A stretch of 64,000 nucleotides of DNA from Actinospica robiniae DSM 44927 (GTDB lineage Bacteria > Actinomycetota > Actinomycetes > Streptomycetales > Catenulisporaceae). Numbering within the stretch: the first letter of the stretch is position 1; the number at the start of each line of letters is the position of its first letter. Positions 1 through 9,589 of this stretch are shown one piece after another. The DNA lies in contig NZ_KI632511.1 in the NCBI RefSeq assembly GCF_000504285.1, positions 617,372 to 681,371 of the forward strand. Direction: 5' to 3'. The notes under the pieces are model-generated. The model saw nothing but the letters and a program-made list of their open reading frames with translations. It had not been told where the DNA came from and ran no database searches. The position numbers and the translations under genes are program-made.

Positions 1-106
1 CATTGACAGCGCACCGACCCATCGGGAGCATGGTGAGCGGAGAGCGCTCTCCCGCAGAGCGCGCACGGGTATGCGCGGTCGCGCACGGGCGGACGGGACG
101 GGTGTG

Positions 107-646
107 ATGACGTATACGACGTTGGGTCTGAGCATATCCATATCAGGTGTCTTTCTTCTTTCCGCGGCCGGGAAGCTGCGCGGCCGCGCGGCGTTCGAGG
201 AGTTCGCCGTCTCGGTCGGAGTCCTCGGGGGGCTGCCGGCGCGGTGGGTCCGCTCGGCCGCGCTCGCGCTGGCCGCGGCTGAGCCGGCGGTGGCCTTGCT
301 GGTGCTGGTCCCGGCCACCGCGCCGGTCGGCCTGGGCGCCGCCGCGATCCTGTTGGCGGCCTTCACGATCGCGCTGGTCCGGGCCCTGCGACGGCGGATC
401 CGCACGCCCTGCCACTGCTTCGGCGCGGACGCGGCGCCGGTCGGCCGGCGGCACGTCGGGCGCAACGCGGTCCTGCTGGGCGCGGTCGCGCTCGACCTCG
501 CCCTGCTGCCCGGGCGGTCGGGCGCCCGGCTCGAACCCGCGGGTATCGCGCTTTGCCTGCTCGCCGCGGCCGCCGCCGTCGCAGGGGTCGCCTTGCTCGA
601 CGATATCGCGGCCTTGTTCGCCCCGGCACCGGAACACCTGCGTTGA
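107..646 (+). CDS. MauE/DoxX-like membrane redox protein
   Basis: A 179-residue polytopic membrane protein with about four hydrophobic segments and a PCHCFGAD motif after the second, resembling MauE. In methylamine dehydrogenase biogenesis MauE works with the thioredoxin-like MauD on disulfides of the small, cysteine-rich subunit. The next gene encodes a thioredoxin-like protein, and a six-cysteine peptide is encoded downstream, so a role in disulfide formation or isomerisation during peptide maturation is inferred. I chose ATG 107; an upstream in-frame ATG at 71 would add a basic, non-hydrophobic 12-residue extension. The family assignment rests on the CHCFG motif and topology seen by eye. 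Confidence 0.72.
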   Translation: MTYTTLGLSISISGVFLLSAAGKLRGRAAFEEFAVSVGVLGGLPARWVRSAALALAAAEPAVALLVLVPATAPVGLGAAAILLAAFTIALVRALRRRIRTPCHCFGADAAPVGRRHVGRNAVLLGAVALDLALLPGRSGARLEPAGIALCLLAAAAAVAGVALLDDIAALFAPAPEHLR

Positions 647-680
647 TCCTGGGGATCCAGCCCTATCGGAGGAGAACACC

Positions 681-1226
681 GTGGCAATCCTGACCGCCGC
701 CGTCATTCTGCTTTCCATCCTTGTCATCCTCGACTTGGTTCTCTCCGCCGCGGTGATCCGCCGCATGCGGGTCTACGAGTCCGCCCGTAACGCCCCGCCG
801 GACCGCGGCGGCCTCGCCGACGGCGCGCCGGTGCCCGAGTTCGCCACGACCACCGCCGACGGCGCCGAATTCGCCACCGCGAGCCTCGCCGGAGCGCGCA
901 CGCTGCTGGGGTTCTTCGCGACCTCCTGCACGCACTGCGTGGCGGCCGCGCCCGCCCTCGCGGACCGGGCCGGCCGGCTCGCCGCCGAGGGCGTCGAGGT
1001 GGTGCCGGTGCTGACCATGGACGAGGTCGGCGCGCTCGACGGGGTGGCCGAGAGCATGCGCGCGGATCTGGCGAAGGCCGGCACGCTGATCACCGAGCCC
1101 AGGCCGGGACCGGTCGTCTCCGCCTTCCAGATCAGGGCGACGCCGTCGTACGTGCTGGTCGGGCCGGACGGCAAGGTGCTGACCTCCGGCTACACCGTGG
1201 ACGAGTGTCTGGCCGCGCTGGTCTGA
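681..1226 (+). CDS. Membrane-anchored thioredoxin-like (TlpA/MauD) protein
   Basis: A 181-residue protein with one N-terminal membrane anchor (residues 2-25) followed by a thioredoxin-fold domain. The active-site CxxC is CTHC at residues 83-86, and the cis-proline loop is ATPSYVL near residue 155. The domain should face the outside of the membrane and act on disulfides. Start is GTG 681 with GGAGGA about 8 nt upstream. It follows the MauE-like gene by 34 nt and overlaps the next gene by one base, so the three are probably one transcript. Partner inference: the MauE-like protein supplies or removes electrons and this protein acts on the cysteines of the peptide encoded at 5155. Confidence 0.82.
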   Translation: MAILTAAVILLSILVILDLVLSAAVIRRMRVYESARNAPPDRGGLADGAPVPEFATTTADGAEFATASLAGARTLLGFFATSCTHCVAAAPALADRAGRLAAEGVEVVPVLTMDEVGALDGVAESMRADLAKAGTLITEPRPGPVVSAFQIRATPSYVLVGPDGKVLTSGYTVDECLAALV

Positions 1227-3142
1227 TGGCGGAATCGGAAGCCGGCGCGGACCGCGGCGCGCGCGTCCTGGCGGGGCGCGCGGCCGGTTCGGTCGCCCTG
1301 GTGGCGCGGGCGGCGCCGGGGATGCTCGCGCTGCGCGGCGCCTCGACCGTGCTCGACGGCGCTTGGCCGGTGGCGACGGCGTGGCTGGCGAGCCTCCTGA
1401 TCGACCGGCTCGCCACCGGGCACGGCCCCGACCCGGTGCTGTTGGCCGCGCTGGCGGCCGCGCTCGGCGCGGCGACCGCCGTGGCCCGCTACCTGGGCCA
1501 GTACGCCGGGCAGGAGATCGGCCGGCGCGTCACCGAGCGCACCCGCTCCGAGCTGTTCGCCGCCGTGGTGCGCGACCCGGGCATCGCAAGGCTCGAAGAC
1601 CCGGGCTACCACGACCGGCTGCAGCTGGCCCAGCAGGCCAGCCAGCTCGGGCCGGCCCAGCTGGTCGACGCGCTGCTGGCCGTCCTCGGCGGCGCGGTCA
1701 CCGCCGTGGGGTTCGTCTCGGCGCTGGCCGCGCGCTACCCGCTGGTCGCGGCGCTCGTGCTGATCTCGACGCTGCCCGCGCTCTACGGGCAGATCGGCCT
1801 GGGCCGGCTGCGGGTGCGCACGCTGGAGGCCGCCAGCCCGCGGCAGCGGCGGCAGGTGTTCTACGCCATGCTGCTGCTGGATCTGCGCGCGGCCAAGGAG
1901 ATCAGGCTCTTCGGCCTCGGCGAGTTCTTCCGCACCCGGATGATCGGCGAGCTGCGCGCCACCCAGGAGGCCCAGCGCACGGCGGACCGCGCCGCCGTGC
2001 GGCTCGATGGCGGCCTGGCGCTGCTCAGCGCGGCGGTGTCCGGCCTCGCGCTCATCCTGGCGGTGCGGCGGCTCGAGCACGGCCAGGGGACGGTGGGCGA
2101 CCTGGCCGTGCTGACCGCCGCGATCGCGTCGGTGCAAGGCGCCCTCGCCGGGATCCTCGCCCAGGTCGCGCTCGCCGGGCAGAGCCTGACCATGTTCGGG
2201 CACTACCAGGCGCTGACCCGCGACCCCGCGGTGCCCGCCGGTCCGGCGGCCCTGGCCGCCCCGGCCCCGGCGCCGAGCGCGCCGCCGCTGCGCACCGGCA
2301 TCCGGTTCGACGACGTCTGGTTCCGCTACCAGCAGGACCAGCCCTGGGTCCTGCGCGGCCTCGACCTGGGCATCCCGCACGGCGCGTGCGTGGCGCTGGT
2401 CGGCCTCAACGGCGCCGGCAAGTCGACCCTCGTGAAACTGCTGTGCCGGCTCTACGAGCCGACCAAGGGCTCGATCGGCTGGGACGGCACGGATCTCGCG
2501 CGGTTCGACCCGGCGTCGCTGCGGTCCCGGATCGGCGCCGTCTTCCAGGACCACATGGCGTTCGACCTCACCGCCGCGGAGAACATCGCCGTCGGCGACC
2601 TCTCCGCGCTGGTGGACCCGCCGCGGCTGCGGGCCGCCGCCCGGCGGGCCGGCATCGACGACAAGCTCGCCGCGCTGCCCGAGGGCTACGCGACGATGCT
2701 CAGCCGGATGTACGGCACGTCCGAGGAGCGCAGGTCCGCGGGCGTCGCCGGGCGCGGCGACGCGGTCCTGCGCAGCCCCGGCGGGGTGGTGCTCTCCGGC
2801 GGCCAGTGGCAGCGGGTGGCGATCGCCCGGGCCATGCTGCGCGAGGAGGCCGATCTGCTGATCCTGGACGAGCCCTCCTCCGGCCTCGATCCCCGGGCGG
2901 AGCACGAGATCCACCGCATGCTCGGGCGGTTGCGCCGCGGCCGGACCAGCCTGCTGATCTCGCACCGGCTCAACGCGGTGCGCGAGGCCGATCTCATCGT
3001 CGTGCTCGAAGACGGCCGGATCGTGGAACGCGGCACCCACGAGCAGTTGACGTCGGACGGCGGCCGCTACGCGGAGCTGGTCCGGCTCCAGGCGGCCGGC
3101 TACCGGCCGGTCGAGCCCGTGCCGAGCCGGGGAAAGGCGTGA
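1226..3142 (+). CDS. ABC exporter, fused membrane and ATPase domains
   Basis: A 638-residue half-transporter: an exporter-type membrane domain (about residues 20-310) fused to an ATPase domain (350-620). Walker A is GLNGAGKST near residue 393, the signature [14 protein letters not shown] near 522, and Walker [14 protein letters not shown] near 545. About 30 residues ([14 protein letters not shown] region) are inserted before the signature. ATG 1226 overlaps the previous stop by one base. There is no C39 peptidase domain, so leader removal would fall to another protein; the S26 peptidase-like protein at 4612 is the obvious candidate. Peptide or lipid export is the family role; export of the Cys-rich peptide is inferred from position. 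Confidence 0.85.
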   Translation: MAESEAGADRGARVLAGRAAGSVALVARAAPGMLALRGASTVLDGAWPVATAWLASLLIDRLATGHGPDPVLLAALAAALGAATAVARYLGQYAGQEIGRRVTERTRSELFAAVVRDPGIARLEDPGYHDRLQLAQQASQLGPAQLVDALLAVLGGAVTAVGFVSALAARYPLVAALVLISTLPALYGQIGLGRLRVRTLEAASPRQRRQVFYAMLLLDLRAAKEIRLFGLGEFFRTRMIGELRATQEAQRTADRAAVRLDGGLALLSAAVSGLALILAVRRLEHGQGTVGDLAVLTAAIASVQGALAGILAQVALAGQSLTMFGHYQALTRDPAVPAGPAALAAPAPAPSAPPLRTGIRFDDVWFRYQQDQPWVLRGLDLGIPHGACVALVGLNGAGKSTLVKLLCRLYEPTKGSIGWDGTDLARFDPASLRSRIGAVFQDHMAFDLTAAENIAVGDLSALVDPPRLRAAARRAGIDDKLAALPEGYATMLSRMYGTSEERRSAGVAGRGDAVLRSPGGVVLSGGQWQRVAIARAMLREEADLLILDEPSSGLDPRAEHEIHRMLGRLRRGRTSLLISHRLNAVREADLIVVLEDGRIVERGTHEQLTSDGGRYAELVRLQAAGYRPVEPVPSRGKA

Positions 3143-3897
3143 TGATCGAGGCTTTGCTGCTGGGCCCGCTCGAGGTGCGGGTGGACGGACGCGCGGCCGC
3201 TCCCGGCGCGCCGAAGCAGCGGGCGGTGTGCGCGGCTCTGCTGCTGAGCCCGGGCACGGTGGTCTCGGTGGACCGGCTCATCGAGGTGGTGTGGGCGCAC
3301 GATCCGCCGGCCAGCGCGGTGACGAAGATCCAGGGCTACGTCTCCGCGGTGCGCAAGTCGCTGGCCGAGGCCGGGCTGCCGCGGCCGGCCGAGGTCCTGG
3401 CCACCCGGGCGCCGGGCTATGTCCTGCGGGCCGGTTCGGTGGACACTGATGTGACACGGTTCGAATCCCTGGTGGCCGAGGCCGGCCGGGCCCGGACCCG
3501 GCGCGATCCGGCGGCGGTCGCCCGGCTGCTCGGCCCCGCCCTCGGGCTCTGGCGCGGTGCGGCCCTGGCCGACGTGGGCACCGGTCCGGCGCTGCTGGCG
3601 GAGGCGGAGCGGCTGGCCGAGGTCCGGCTGACGGCGGTGGAGGACAAGGCGGCGGCGAACCTCGCGCTCGGCCGCTACCGCGAGGTGCTCGCCGGGCTGG
3701 ACCGCCACCTGGCCCAGCACCCCTACCGCGAGCGCATCAGAGAGCTGCGTATGCGTGCCCTGATCGGGTTGGACTGCCCGGCCGAGGCGCTGGCCTGCTA
3801 CGAGAACGGGCGCCGGATCCTGCGCGCCGAACTGGGTGTCGAGCCGAGCGGCCGGCTGCGCCGGCTGGCGAGCGCGATCAGCGGAGGAGTGGCATGA
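3142..3897 (+). CDS. Small SARP/BTAD-type transcriptional activator
   Basis: A 251-residue regulator with an N-terminal OmpR-type winged-helix domain (about 1-95; [11 protein letters not shown] opening, [10 protein letters not shown] region) and a bacterial transcriptional activator domain (about 100-245; typical [20 protein letters not shown] and [14 protein letters not shown]). It lacks the NB-ARC and TPR modules of large AfsR proteins. SARPs usually activate the cluster they sit in, by binding direct repeats near the -35 region. The start overlaps the ABC exporter stop by one base (ATG 3142), with GTG 3139 an alternative. It is likely the pathway-specific regulator of this locus. Confidence 0.85.
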   Translation: MIEALLLGPLEVRVDGRAAAPGAPKQRAVCAALLLSPGTVVSVDRLIEVVWAHDPPASAVTKIQGYVSAVRKSLAEAGLPRPAEVLATRAPGYVLRAGSVDTDVTRFESLVAEAGRARTRRDPAAVARLLGPALGLWRGAALADVGTGPALLAEAERLAEVRLTAVEDKAAANLALGRYREVLAGLDRHLAQHPYRERIRELRMRALIGLDCPAEALACYENGRRILRAELGVEPSGRLRRLASAISGGVA

Positions 3898-3922
3898 GTG
3901 CCGAGACCAGCCGAGGAGCGGC

Positions 3923-3930
<8 letters not shown>
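3885..3930 (+). promoter_or_regulatory. Duplicated translation-initiation region with 10-codon mini-ORF
   Basis: Two similar units sit in tandem: GGAGGAGTGGCATGAGTGCC ending near 3902 and GAGGAGCGGCATGAGCGC ending near 3930. Each has a Shine-Dalgarno sequence and an ATG. The first ATG (3894) overlaps the stop of the regulator gene and opens a reading frame of ten codons ([10 protein letters not shown]) that stops at 3924-3926, inside the second ATG (3923) of the ATPase gene. It may be a translational coupling device or a simple local duplication. Confidence 0.45.
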
Positions 3931-4611
<681 letters not shown>

Positions 4612-4615
<4 letters not shown>

Positions 4616-5076
4616 GCGCGCCAGCGCCCGGGTGGCCGCGCGCCGGCGCCGGCCTGCTCGGCGTCGGCGTCCTGACGGCGGGCGCGGCCGTGTTCGCGGC
4701 GCGCCGGCTGCTGGTGTCGGTGACCGTGGTGGGGGAGAGCATGACGCCCACCTTCCGCGACGGCGAGCGGCTGCTGGTCCGGCGGACCGGGCGCGCGCGG
4801 GTGGGCCAGGTGGTCGTGCTCGACAACCGCGAGCCGGGCGCCCGGCGTGGATACGCGGACCGTCAGTCTCCTGATCTGCTGGTCAAGCGGCTGGCGGCGG
4901 TGTCCGGCGATCCGGTGCCCGAGCCGGTGTACGACGCCGTCGGCGCCGGCCCGGGCGACCGGGTGCCGCCGGGCCGGATCGTCGTGCTCGGCGACGCGCC
5001 GGGCAGCGTGGATTCGCGCAGCTGGGGCTACCTCGCGGCGGACCGGCTGCGCGGCGTCGCGCTGCGGGCTCGGTAG
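4612..5076 (+). CDS. S26-family signal peptidase-like protein
   Basis: A 154-residue, single-pass (residues 14-30) type I signal-peptidase homologue. The catalytic serine is Ser43 in GESMTPTF and the lysine is Lys92 in [12 protein letters not shown]; the C-terminal [10 protein letters not shown] segment matches the usual GDN..SxDSR box, with Ala in place of Asn. It is shorter than housekeeping LepB and is embedded in the peptide operon (ATGA overlap with the ATPase gene), so it is probably a dedicated leader peptidase. The peptide encoded next carries KARAAAC, with an AxA-type site just before the first cysteine. Confidence 0.87.
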
Positions 5077-5154
5077 CGAATCTGTAGCGCGATGTCCTCA
5101 ACTGTGTGTGCGGGGCCGACAGAAGGCCGGCCCGGTTCGAAAAGGGGATTCGAT

Positions 5155-5370
5155 ATGTCGATGATCTCCCAGCTGGGCGATCGGATGCTCGGGGCGATGC
5201 TGCCCAAGGCGCGGGCCGCGGCCTGCACGCACGCCAGCGGTTGGTGCAGCGGGGTGACCAACGAGGGCGGCGGCGCGTCCTACAAGATCTGCCAGGTCGG
5301 CAACCAGTGCATCGAGTACGACTTCACGCCGGGCGAGACCTACACCTACGTCATCCGGACCTGCTGTTAA
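5155..5370 (+). CDS. Cys-rich exported peptide precursor (putative)
   Basis: A 71-residue precursor. Residues 1-23 form a leader-like segment (SQLGDRMLGAMLPKARAAA), and the rest holds six cysteines at 24, 31, 46, 52, 70 and 71: spacing C-x6-C-x14-C-x5-C-x17-CC. An AxA motif ends just before Cys24, matching a signal-peptidase site. A strong Shine-Dalgarno (AAAGGGGA) lies 7 nt before the ATG, and a hairpin follows at 5410. Its neighbours are two thiol-redox proteins, two ABC systems and a signal-peptidase-like protein, so the product is probably an exported, disulfide-bonded peptide such as a bacteriocin or signal. The first C-x6-C and the final CC recall defensins, but the spacing differs and no homology is claimed. 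Confidence 0.7.
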   Translation: MSMISQLGDRMLGAMLPKARAAACTHASGWCSGVTNEGGGASYKICQVGNQCIEYDFTPGETYTYVIRTCC

Positions 5371-5409
5371 GGCATGACGAGTCCGGGCCCGCGGGCCCGA
5401 CGCTCCGAG

Positions 5410-5438
5410 CCGCTCCGGCGCCGACCGCGCCGGAGCGG
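5410..5438 (+). terminator. Strong hairpin between peptide and permease genes
   Basis: A perfect 12-bp stem (CCGCTCCGGCGC paired with GCGCCGGAGCGG) with a 5-nt loop lies 40 nt after the peptide stop codon. There is no clean U-tract, only CGCGTTTCCCC downstream. It could attenuate read-through so that the peptide is made in excess over the permease, or stabilise the 3' end of the upstream transcript. Confidence 0.6.
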
Positions 5439-5494
5439 CCGCCCGCGTTTCCCCTCCGCCACCGGCCTGAACGAATCGGGAGCCGTTTCCGAGC

Positions 5495-8263
5495 ATGTGG
5501 ACCATGATCCTCGCCCATCTGCGGTTCCGTCGCGGCCGGTCGCTGGCCACGCTGCTGGCCGTGGCGGGGGCGGTGACCAGCTTCGCGCTGCTCACCTCGG
5601 CCGCCCGCGGCTCGCAGGTGACCGAGAGCGGCACGGTGAAGTCGGCGTACCGGACCAGCTACGACATCCTGGTCCGGCCGGCGGGCACGGCCTCGGACGG
5701 GAGTCTGCTGGCCCCCGCGGCCGACGCGGGCATGGACGGCGGGATCACGCTCGCGCAGTGGCACCGGATCGAGGGCACCGCGGACGTGTCCGTCGCGGCT
5801 CCGGTGGCGCTCGGCGGGTACGTGATGACGGCCGGTCAGGCCACCGTCGACGTGCGCAAGTTCCTCAAGCCCGGCGTCGATTCCCAGGTGCTGCGGCTGA
5901 CGCCGACCTGGGTGTCAGACGACGGTCTGACCAAGGTGACCGAGGGCCCGCTGTACTTCTACGCGACCGACCACGAACTCGCCGCGATCCCGGACGACGT
6001 GAGTTCCGGCATGTCCGGCGTGGGCTGCCAGGACGTCGGTATCCCGCAGGTGGACGCCCCGCAGACGGCGTCGCAGTTCAGCTATCTGTGGTGCTGGTCC
6101 AGCGATGCGCACTCGACGTATCAGAACGCGATGGACACGGTCGTGGACTATCCGTACATCACCGTCAGCTTCTCCTTCCCGATGGAGCTGGCGGCGGTGG
6201 ACCCGGACCAGGAGGCGAAGCTCGACGGGCTCGGCGGCGCGGTCGTCTCCGGCCGCTCCCTCCAGGAGTCCGACGCCCCGTCTGTATACACATATAAAGA
6301 CTCATATATGAATGCTTCCGTCCCCGCCGTGCCCGTGCTCGCCGCGGACCGGCCGGAGACCGGCGAGTCGCTCAGCCTGAGCGTGCAGCAGATGACCGGA
6401 TCGGCCGCGGTACAGGACGTGACCAGCCAGTCCAAGGTCAGCGCGATCGCCGCGCTCGCCGCGCAGAGCGGCGTCCCGGCCGGGACGTTGAACGTGTCCG
6501 ACGCGCAGCCCTACCAAGACCTCCTCGACGATCTCGACAGCACGGCCAATCCGCTCAACCCGGGCCAGAGCCGGCAGGTGAACCCCGAGGTGGTCAGCTA
6601 CTACGCGGCCGGGCCGGCGACGTTGTCGGGCAGCGGCAAGCAGCGCGCCGAGGCGGGCACCGCGGCCGGCGCGCAGGCGTGGGGCCGAACGGATTCGGGC
6701 CCGGCGAGCGGGAACGTCGTGCCGCCCGAGGTCTCCGACACGCAGACCCGCGGCCTCGTCGGCTACAGCGCGGTCAACCCCGAGGGGCTCGACTCGCTGC
6801 CGCTGGACCGGGTCGACCAGTTCGCGCCCGCGCTGCACGCCGTGGGCGAGTTCGACCCCGGGAAGATCGACCTCGGCGCCGGGACCTCGTCGATGTCCGA
6901 CGACTGGATGCAGGCGCCGGACACGTCGGCGCGCGGCGCGCGGCTCGCCCCGGACGACAACCCCGCCGGTCCGGTCGCCCAGAGTCCGACGCTGATCACC
7001 ACGTTCGCCGGGCTCGCGGCCCTGCGGAGCACGAAGGACTACGCCGCTTCGGGCAAGGGGACCGGCCTCGACGCCGCGGCGCCGATCAGCGACGTCCGGG
7101 TGCGGGTCGCCGGCGCCGTCGGGATGGACGATCTCTCCCGGGCCCGGGTGCTGGCCGTGGCCGACGCGATCCACCGGGAGACCGGCCTGCGGGTGGACAT
7201 CGTGGACGGCTCCTCGCCCACCGCGGTCACCGTCTCCGCCCCGGCCGGGACCTTCGGACGCCCCGCGCTCGAACTGGCCGAGCCCTGGGTCGAGCAGGGC
7301 GTGGCCACCGCGATCGTCTCCGCGCTGGACCGCAAGACCGTCGCGCTCGCCCTGATGGTTCTGATCGCGTGCGCCCTCGCCATCGGCAACGCGGTCAGCG
7401 CGGCGGTGCGCACCCGGGTGACCGAACTCGGCGTGCTGGCCTGCGTCGGCTGGGGACGGGCAAGACTCTTCGCCCTGGTCTTCGGCGAGGCGACCGCCAC
7501 CGGGCTGGCGGCCGGCTGCGCCGGCTGCGTCCTGGCGCTGGCCCTCGCCCCGCCGCTCGGCGTGCATCTGCAGGTGGGATCGGCGCTGCTGGCCGTCCCG
7601 GCGGCGATCGGCCTGACCCTGATCGCGGCGGCCGTCCCCGCCTGGCGGGCCACCCGCGCGGATCCCGGCGCCGCGGTCCGGCCCGCGGTCCTCGCGCCGC
7701 GCCGGTGGGTGCGCGCCCGCGGCGTCGGCGCGATGGCCCTCGGCAACATGCTGCGGGTGCCGGGCCGCACGCTGCTCGGCGCGTTGAGCCTGGCCATCGG
7801 GGTCGCCGCGTGCACGGTGCTCGCCGTGATCCAGGTCGACTTCCACGGGCAGGTGGTGGGCACCGTGCTGGGCGACGCGGTCACCGTCCAGGTGCGCGGC
7901 GCCGACTACCTCGCCGCGGCGATCATCATGCTGCTCGGCGCCATCTCGGTGGCCGACGTCCTGTACGTCGAGATCCGGGAGCGCGCGGCCGAGTTCGCCC
8001 TGCTCGACGCGACCGGCTGGAGCGCCCGGAGGCTCACGCTGCTCGCGGTCTACGAGGCGATCGGGATGGGCGTGCTCGGATCGCTGGTGGGGGCGGGCGC
8101 GGGCCTCGGCGGCGCGGCGTTCGCCGGGGCGATCCCGGTGAACGTGTGGCTGACCGCCGCGGCGGTCGCGCTCGGCGGCATCGCGGTGACCTGGATCGGA
8201 GCCCTGATCCCGGCGACGTTGCTGCGGCGGCTTCCGGCTGCGCAGCTGCTGGCCGAGGAATAG
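5495..8263 (+). CDS. FtsX-like ABC permease with large external domain
   Basis: A 922-residue permease. One N-terminal membrane segment (about residues 14-38) is followed by roughly 570 extracytoplasmic residues, then several C-terminal membrane segments in two groups separated by a cytoplasmic loop (ALNMLRVPGRT region). Sequences such as VTELGVLACVGWGRARLFALVFGE and AAEFALLDATGWSARRLTLL are FtsX-domain hallmarks. It should pair with the MacB-type ATPase at 3923. Start ATG 5495; ATG 5504 is also possible. An AT-rich codon island (6281-6316) interrupts otherwise extreme GC3 codon use. Role inferred: export of, or immunity to, the Cys-rich peptide. Confidence 0.85.
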   Translation: MWTMILAHLRFRRGRSLATLLAVAGAVTSFALLTSAARGSQVTESGTVKSAYRTSYDILVRPAGTASDGSLLAPAADAGMDGGITLAQWHRIEGTADVSVAAPVALGGYVMTAGQATVDVRKFLKPGVDSQVLRLTPTWVSDDGLTKVTEGPLYFYATDHELAAIPDDVSSGMSGVGCQDVGIPQVDAPQTASQFSYLWCWSSDAHSTYQNAMDTVVDYPYITVSFSFPMELAAVDPDQEAKLDGLGGAVVSGRSLQESDAPSVYTYKDSYMNASVPAVPVLAADRPETGESLSLSVQQMTGSAAVQDVTSQSKVSAIAALAAQSGVPAGTLNVSDAQPYQDLLDDLDSTANPLNPGQSRQVNPEVVSYYAAGPATLSGSGKQRAEAGTAAGAQAWGRTDSGPASGNVVPPEVSDTQTRGLVGYSAVNPEGLDSLPLDRVDQFAPALHAVGEFDPGKIDLGAGTSSMSDDWMQAPDTSARGARLAPDDNPAGPVAQSPTLITTFAGLAALRSTKDYAASGKGTGLDAAAPISDVRVRVAGAVGMDDLSRARVLAVADAIHRETGLRVDIVDGSSPTAVTVSAPAGTFGRPALELAEPWVEQGVATAIVSALDRKTVALALMVLIACALAIGNAVSAAVRTRVTELGVLACVGWGRARLFALVFGEATATGLAAGCAGCVLALALAPPLGVHLQVGSALLAVPAAIGLTLIAAAVPAWRATRADPGAAVRPAVLAPRRWVRARGVGAMALGNMLRVPGRTLLGALSLAIGVAACTVLAVIQVDFHGQVVGTVLGDAVTVQVRGADYLAAAIIMLLGAISVADVLYVEIRERAAEFALLDATGWSARRLTLLAVYEAIGMGVLGSLVGAGAGLGGAAFAGAIPVNVWLTAAAVALGGIAVTWIGALIPATLLRRLPAAQLLAEE

Positions 8264-8378
8264 GCGGTCTGGCGGTCTTGGAGATCGGAAAAACCTCTGC
8301 GCCGTCCGTCAGCGGATAGGGGCGGTTCCGCGGCGCCTGAGCACGCGCCGGGCGCAGGCTGCCGGCGATGATCGGCGC

Positions 8379-8670
8379 CGCAATGATCGGTGCGCAGTCG
8401 ACCATCGGGGAGTACACCAGTGGGCTGATACGTACGACGCCGACCGCGACCCCGGACCGCCGCCGCCTCGACGCGGCGAAGATGACCGTCGCCGGTGCGG
8501 TCGCTGGTGTGTCAGGGCTCGTCATCGCCGCCGGTGGCCTCGGCATCGGGGACGTCCTGATCCACGGTCCGCGTCCGAGCGATGCGCATCCGGCGCGGGC
8601 GATCTGCGCGTCGGTGCTGCTGGTTGCTGTGTGCGTTCTCGGCGGCATGGCGATCGGCACGTTGCTGCGC
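8379..8670 (+). pseudogene. ABC-2 type permease fragment
   Basis: The plus-strand translation IGEYTSGLIRTTPTATPDRR followed by RLDAAKMTVAGAVAGVSGLV and a second hydrophobic stretch near VLLVAVCVLGGMAIGTLLR matches the middle of ABC-2 permeases, which typically have EYSTGxIRTTLTAxPxR and then K plus a membrane helix. Both ends are missing and no start codon or RBS is credible. The 3' half overlaps the C-terminal codons of the minus-strand gene at 8512, which suggests that gene reads into old permease DNA. Confidence 0.45.
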
Positions 8671-9432
8671 CCGTGCGGCTGCCTTGATGTGCTCGTGCGT
8701 GGATTGTGGGTCGTGGGTTCCGCGTCGGCCGGACTGGTACTCCCAGATTTCGTGGTCCAGTGTCCGGGGGTCGGCGTTCATGCGGGTGGCGGCGGCATGG
8801 ACGAGGGCGGCGACGTCGTCCGGCGCGAGCGTGTCCTGCTCGACTCCGAGGGCCGCGGCGGTGAACCTTCTGATCATCCGATCGGGCTTGACGTCGGGTA
8901 GGCCGAGGAGCATGCGTAGATACCGCCAGGAGATCCCGGATCCCTGGCCGGGCACGGTGCGCCAGGCGTCTTGTGCGCTCTGGCCGAGACCAGTGCCTTC
9001 GGCGGCTTGAAATTGCTCGGCGGTGTCGATTCCGAGGTCTTTCAGCAGCGATGCGGCCGTGTGAACGGCCTCGGCCTTGCGTGCTGCGCCCGGCTGTGTC
9101 GAGACGCGGTTGCGCGTCCCGATCGTGTCGATGAACGCGTCAACTCCGCCCAGTCGGTCGTATAGGTCCAGCAGATCGCTGAGGGAGTCGTTGGAGGCGT
9201 CCGCCTGCTCCAGGCGCCTGAACCCGCGATATCGGCGGATCACCCCGCAGGTGATCGGGTATCGCGTGCTGAGTGACCAGATCGCGTCGATCACCGCGAG
9301 GGCGATGCCCTCGGGGTAACCGGCCACTCCGGTCCACTGCTCGGGCGGCGGCAGCAGACGTGAGCAGGCGGCCACGAGTTTGTCGAGGTCGTCGCCGGAC
9401 TTGTCGCCAAGGGGCCCGGCCTCGTCAGACAT
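8512..9432 (-). CDS. Hypothetical protein, possible HhH-GPD-like fold
   Basis: A 306-residue protein of unknown function. Start ATG 9432 has a clear RBS (GGAGG, 8 nt away). The central region is helical, and the segment WRTVPGQGSGISWRYLRMLL followed by GLPDVKPDRMIRRF looks like the helix-hairpin-helix plus catalytic-aspartate region of HhH-GPD DNA glycosylases (L-PGVG ... D-x2-x-R). That resemblance is a visual judgement. The last 70 residues are basic and low in order, and overlap an ABC-2 permease remnant on the other strand, so the native C-terminus may have been replaced. No operon partner is evident. Confidence 0.6.
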   Translation of the reverse strand: MSDEAGPLGDKSGDDLDKLVAACSRLLPPPEQWTGVAGYPEGIALAVIDAIWSLSTRYPITCGVIRRYRGFRRLEQADASNDSLSDLLDLYDRLGGVDAFIDTIGTRNRVSTQPGAARKAEAVHTAASLLKDLGIDTAEQFQAAEGTGLGQSAQDAWRTVPGQGSGISWRYLRMLLGLPDVKPDRMIRRFTAAALGVEQDTLAPDDVAALVHAAATRMNADPRTLDHEIWEYQSGRRGTHDPQSTHEHIKAAARAQQRADRHAAENAHSNQQHRRADRPRRMRIARTRTVDQDVPDAEATGGDDEP

Positions 9433-9589
9433 GCGATTTCCTCCATGGGAGCGCTCGGCACACTCTCGCACGGCCTCCGGCATGATCACTGTGCTTTTCC
9501 GTATTCCGAGGGCCGCTGCTACTGCCGGGCCCGGTGGACGGACGCCATCGCGGTCGCGAACGAGACCAGTTACGGCGCCCATGCCCCCC

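Noticed and set aside
1190-3040. Long minus-strand frame (616 codons) opposite the ABC exporter
   Set aside because: It mirrors the high-GC third-position pattern of the exporter gene, has Arg/Gly/Pro/Gln-rich composition and no domain.
5155-5370. Beta-defensin or big-defensin homologue
   Set aside because: C-x6-C and the terminal CC match, but the internal spacings do not; only a resemblance is noted.
5155-5370. Lanthipeptide or lasso peptide precursor
   Set aside because: No LanM/LanB, cyclase, B-protein or radical-SAM gene is present in the locus.
6281-6316. Sequencing-adapter (transposase mosaic end) contamination
   Set aside because: It shares only a TATACACAT core with the known end, and the reading frame is preserved; kept as an unexplained codon island instead.
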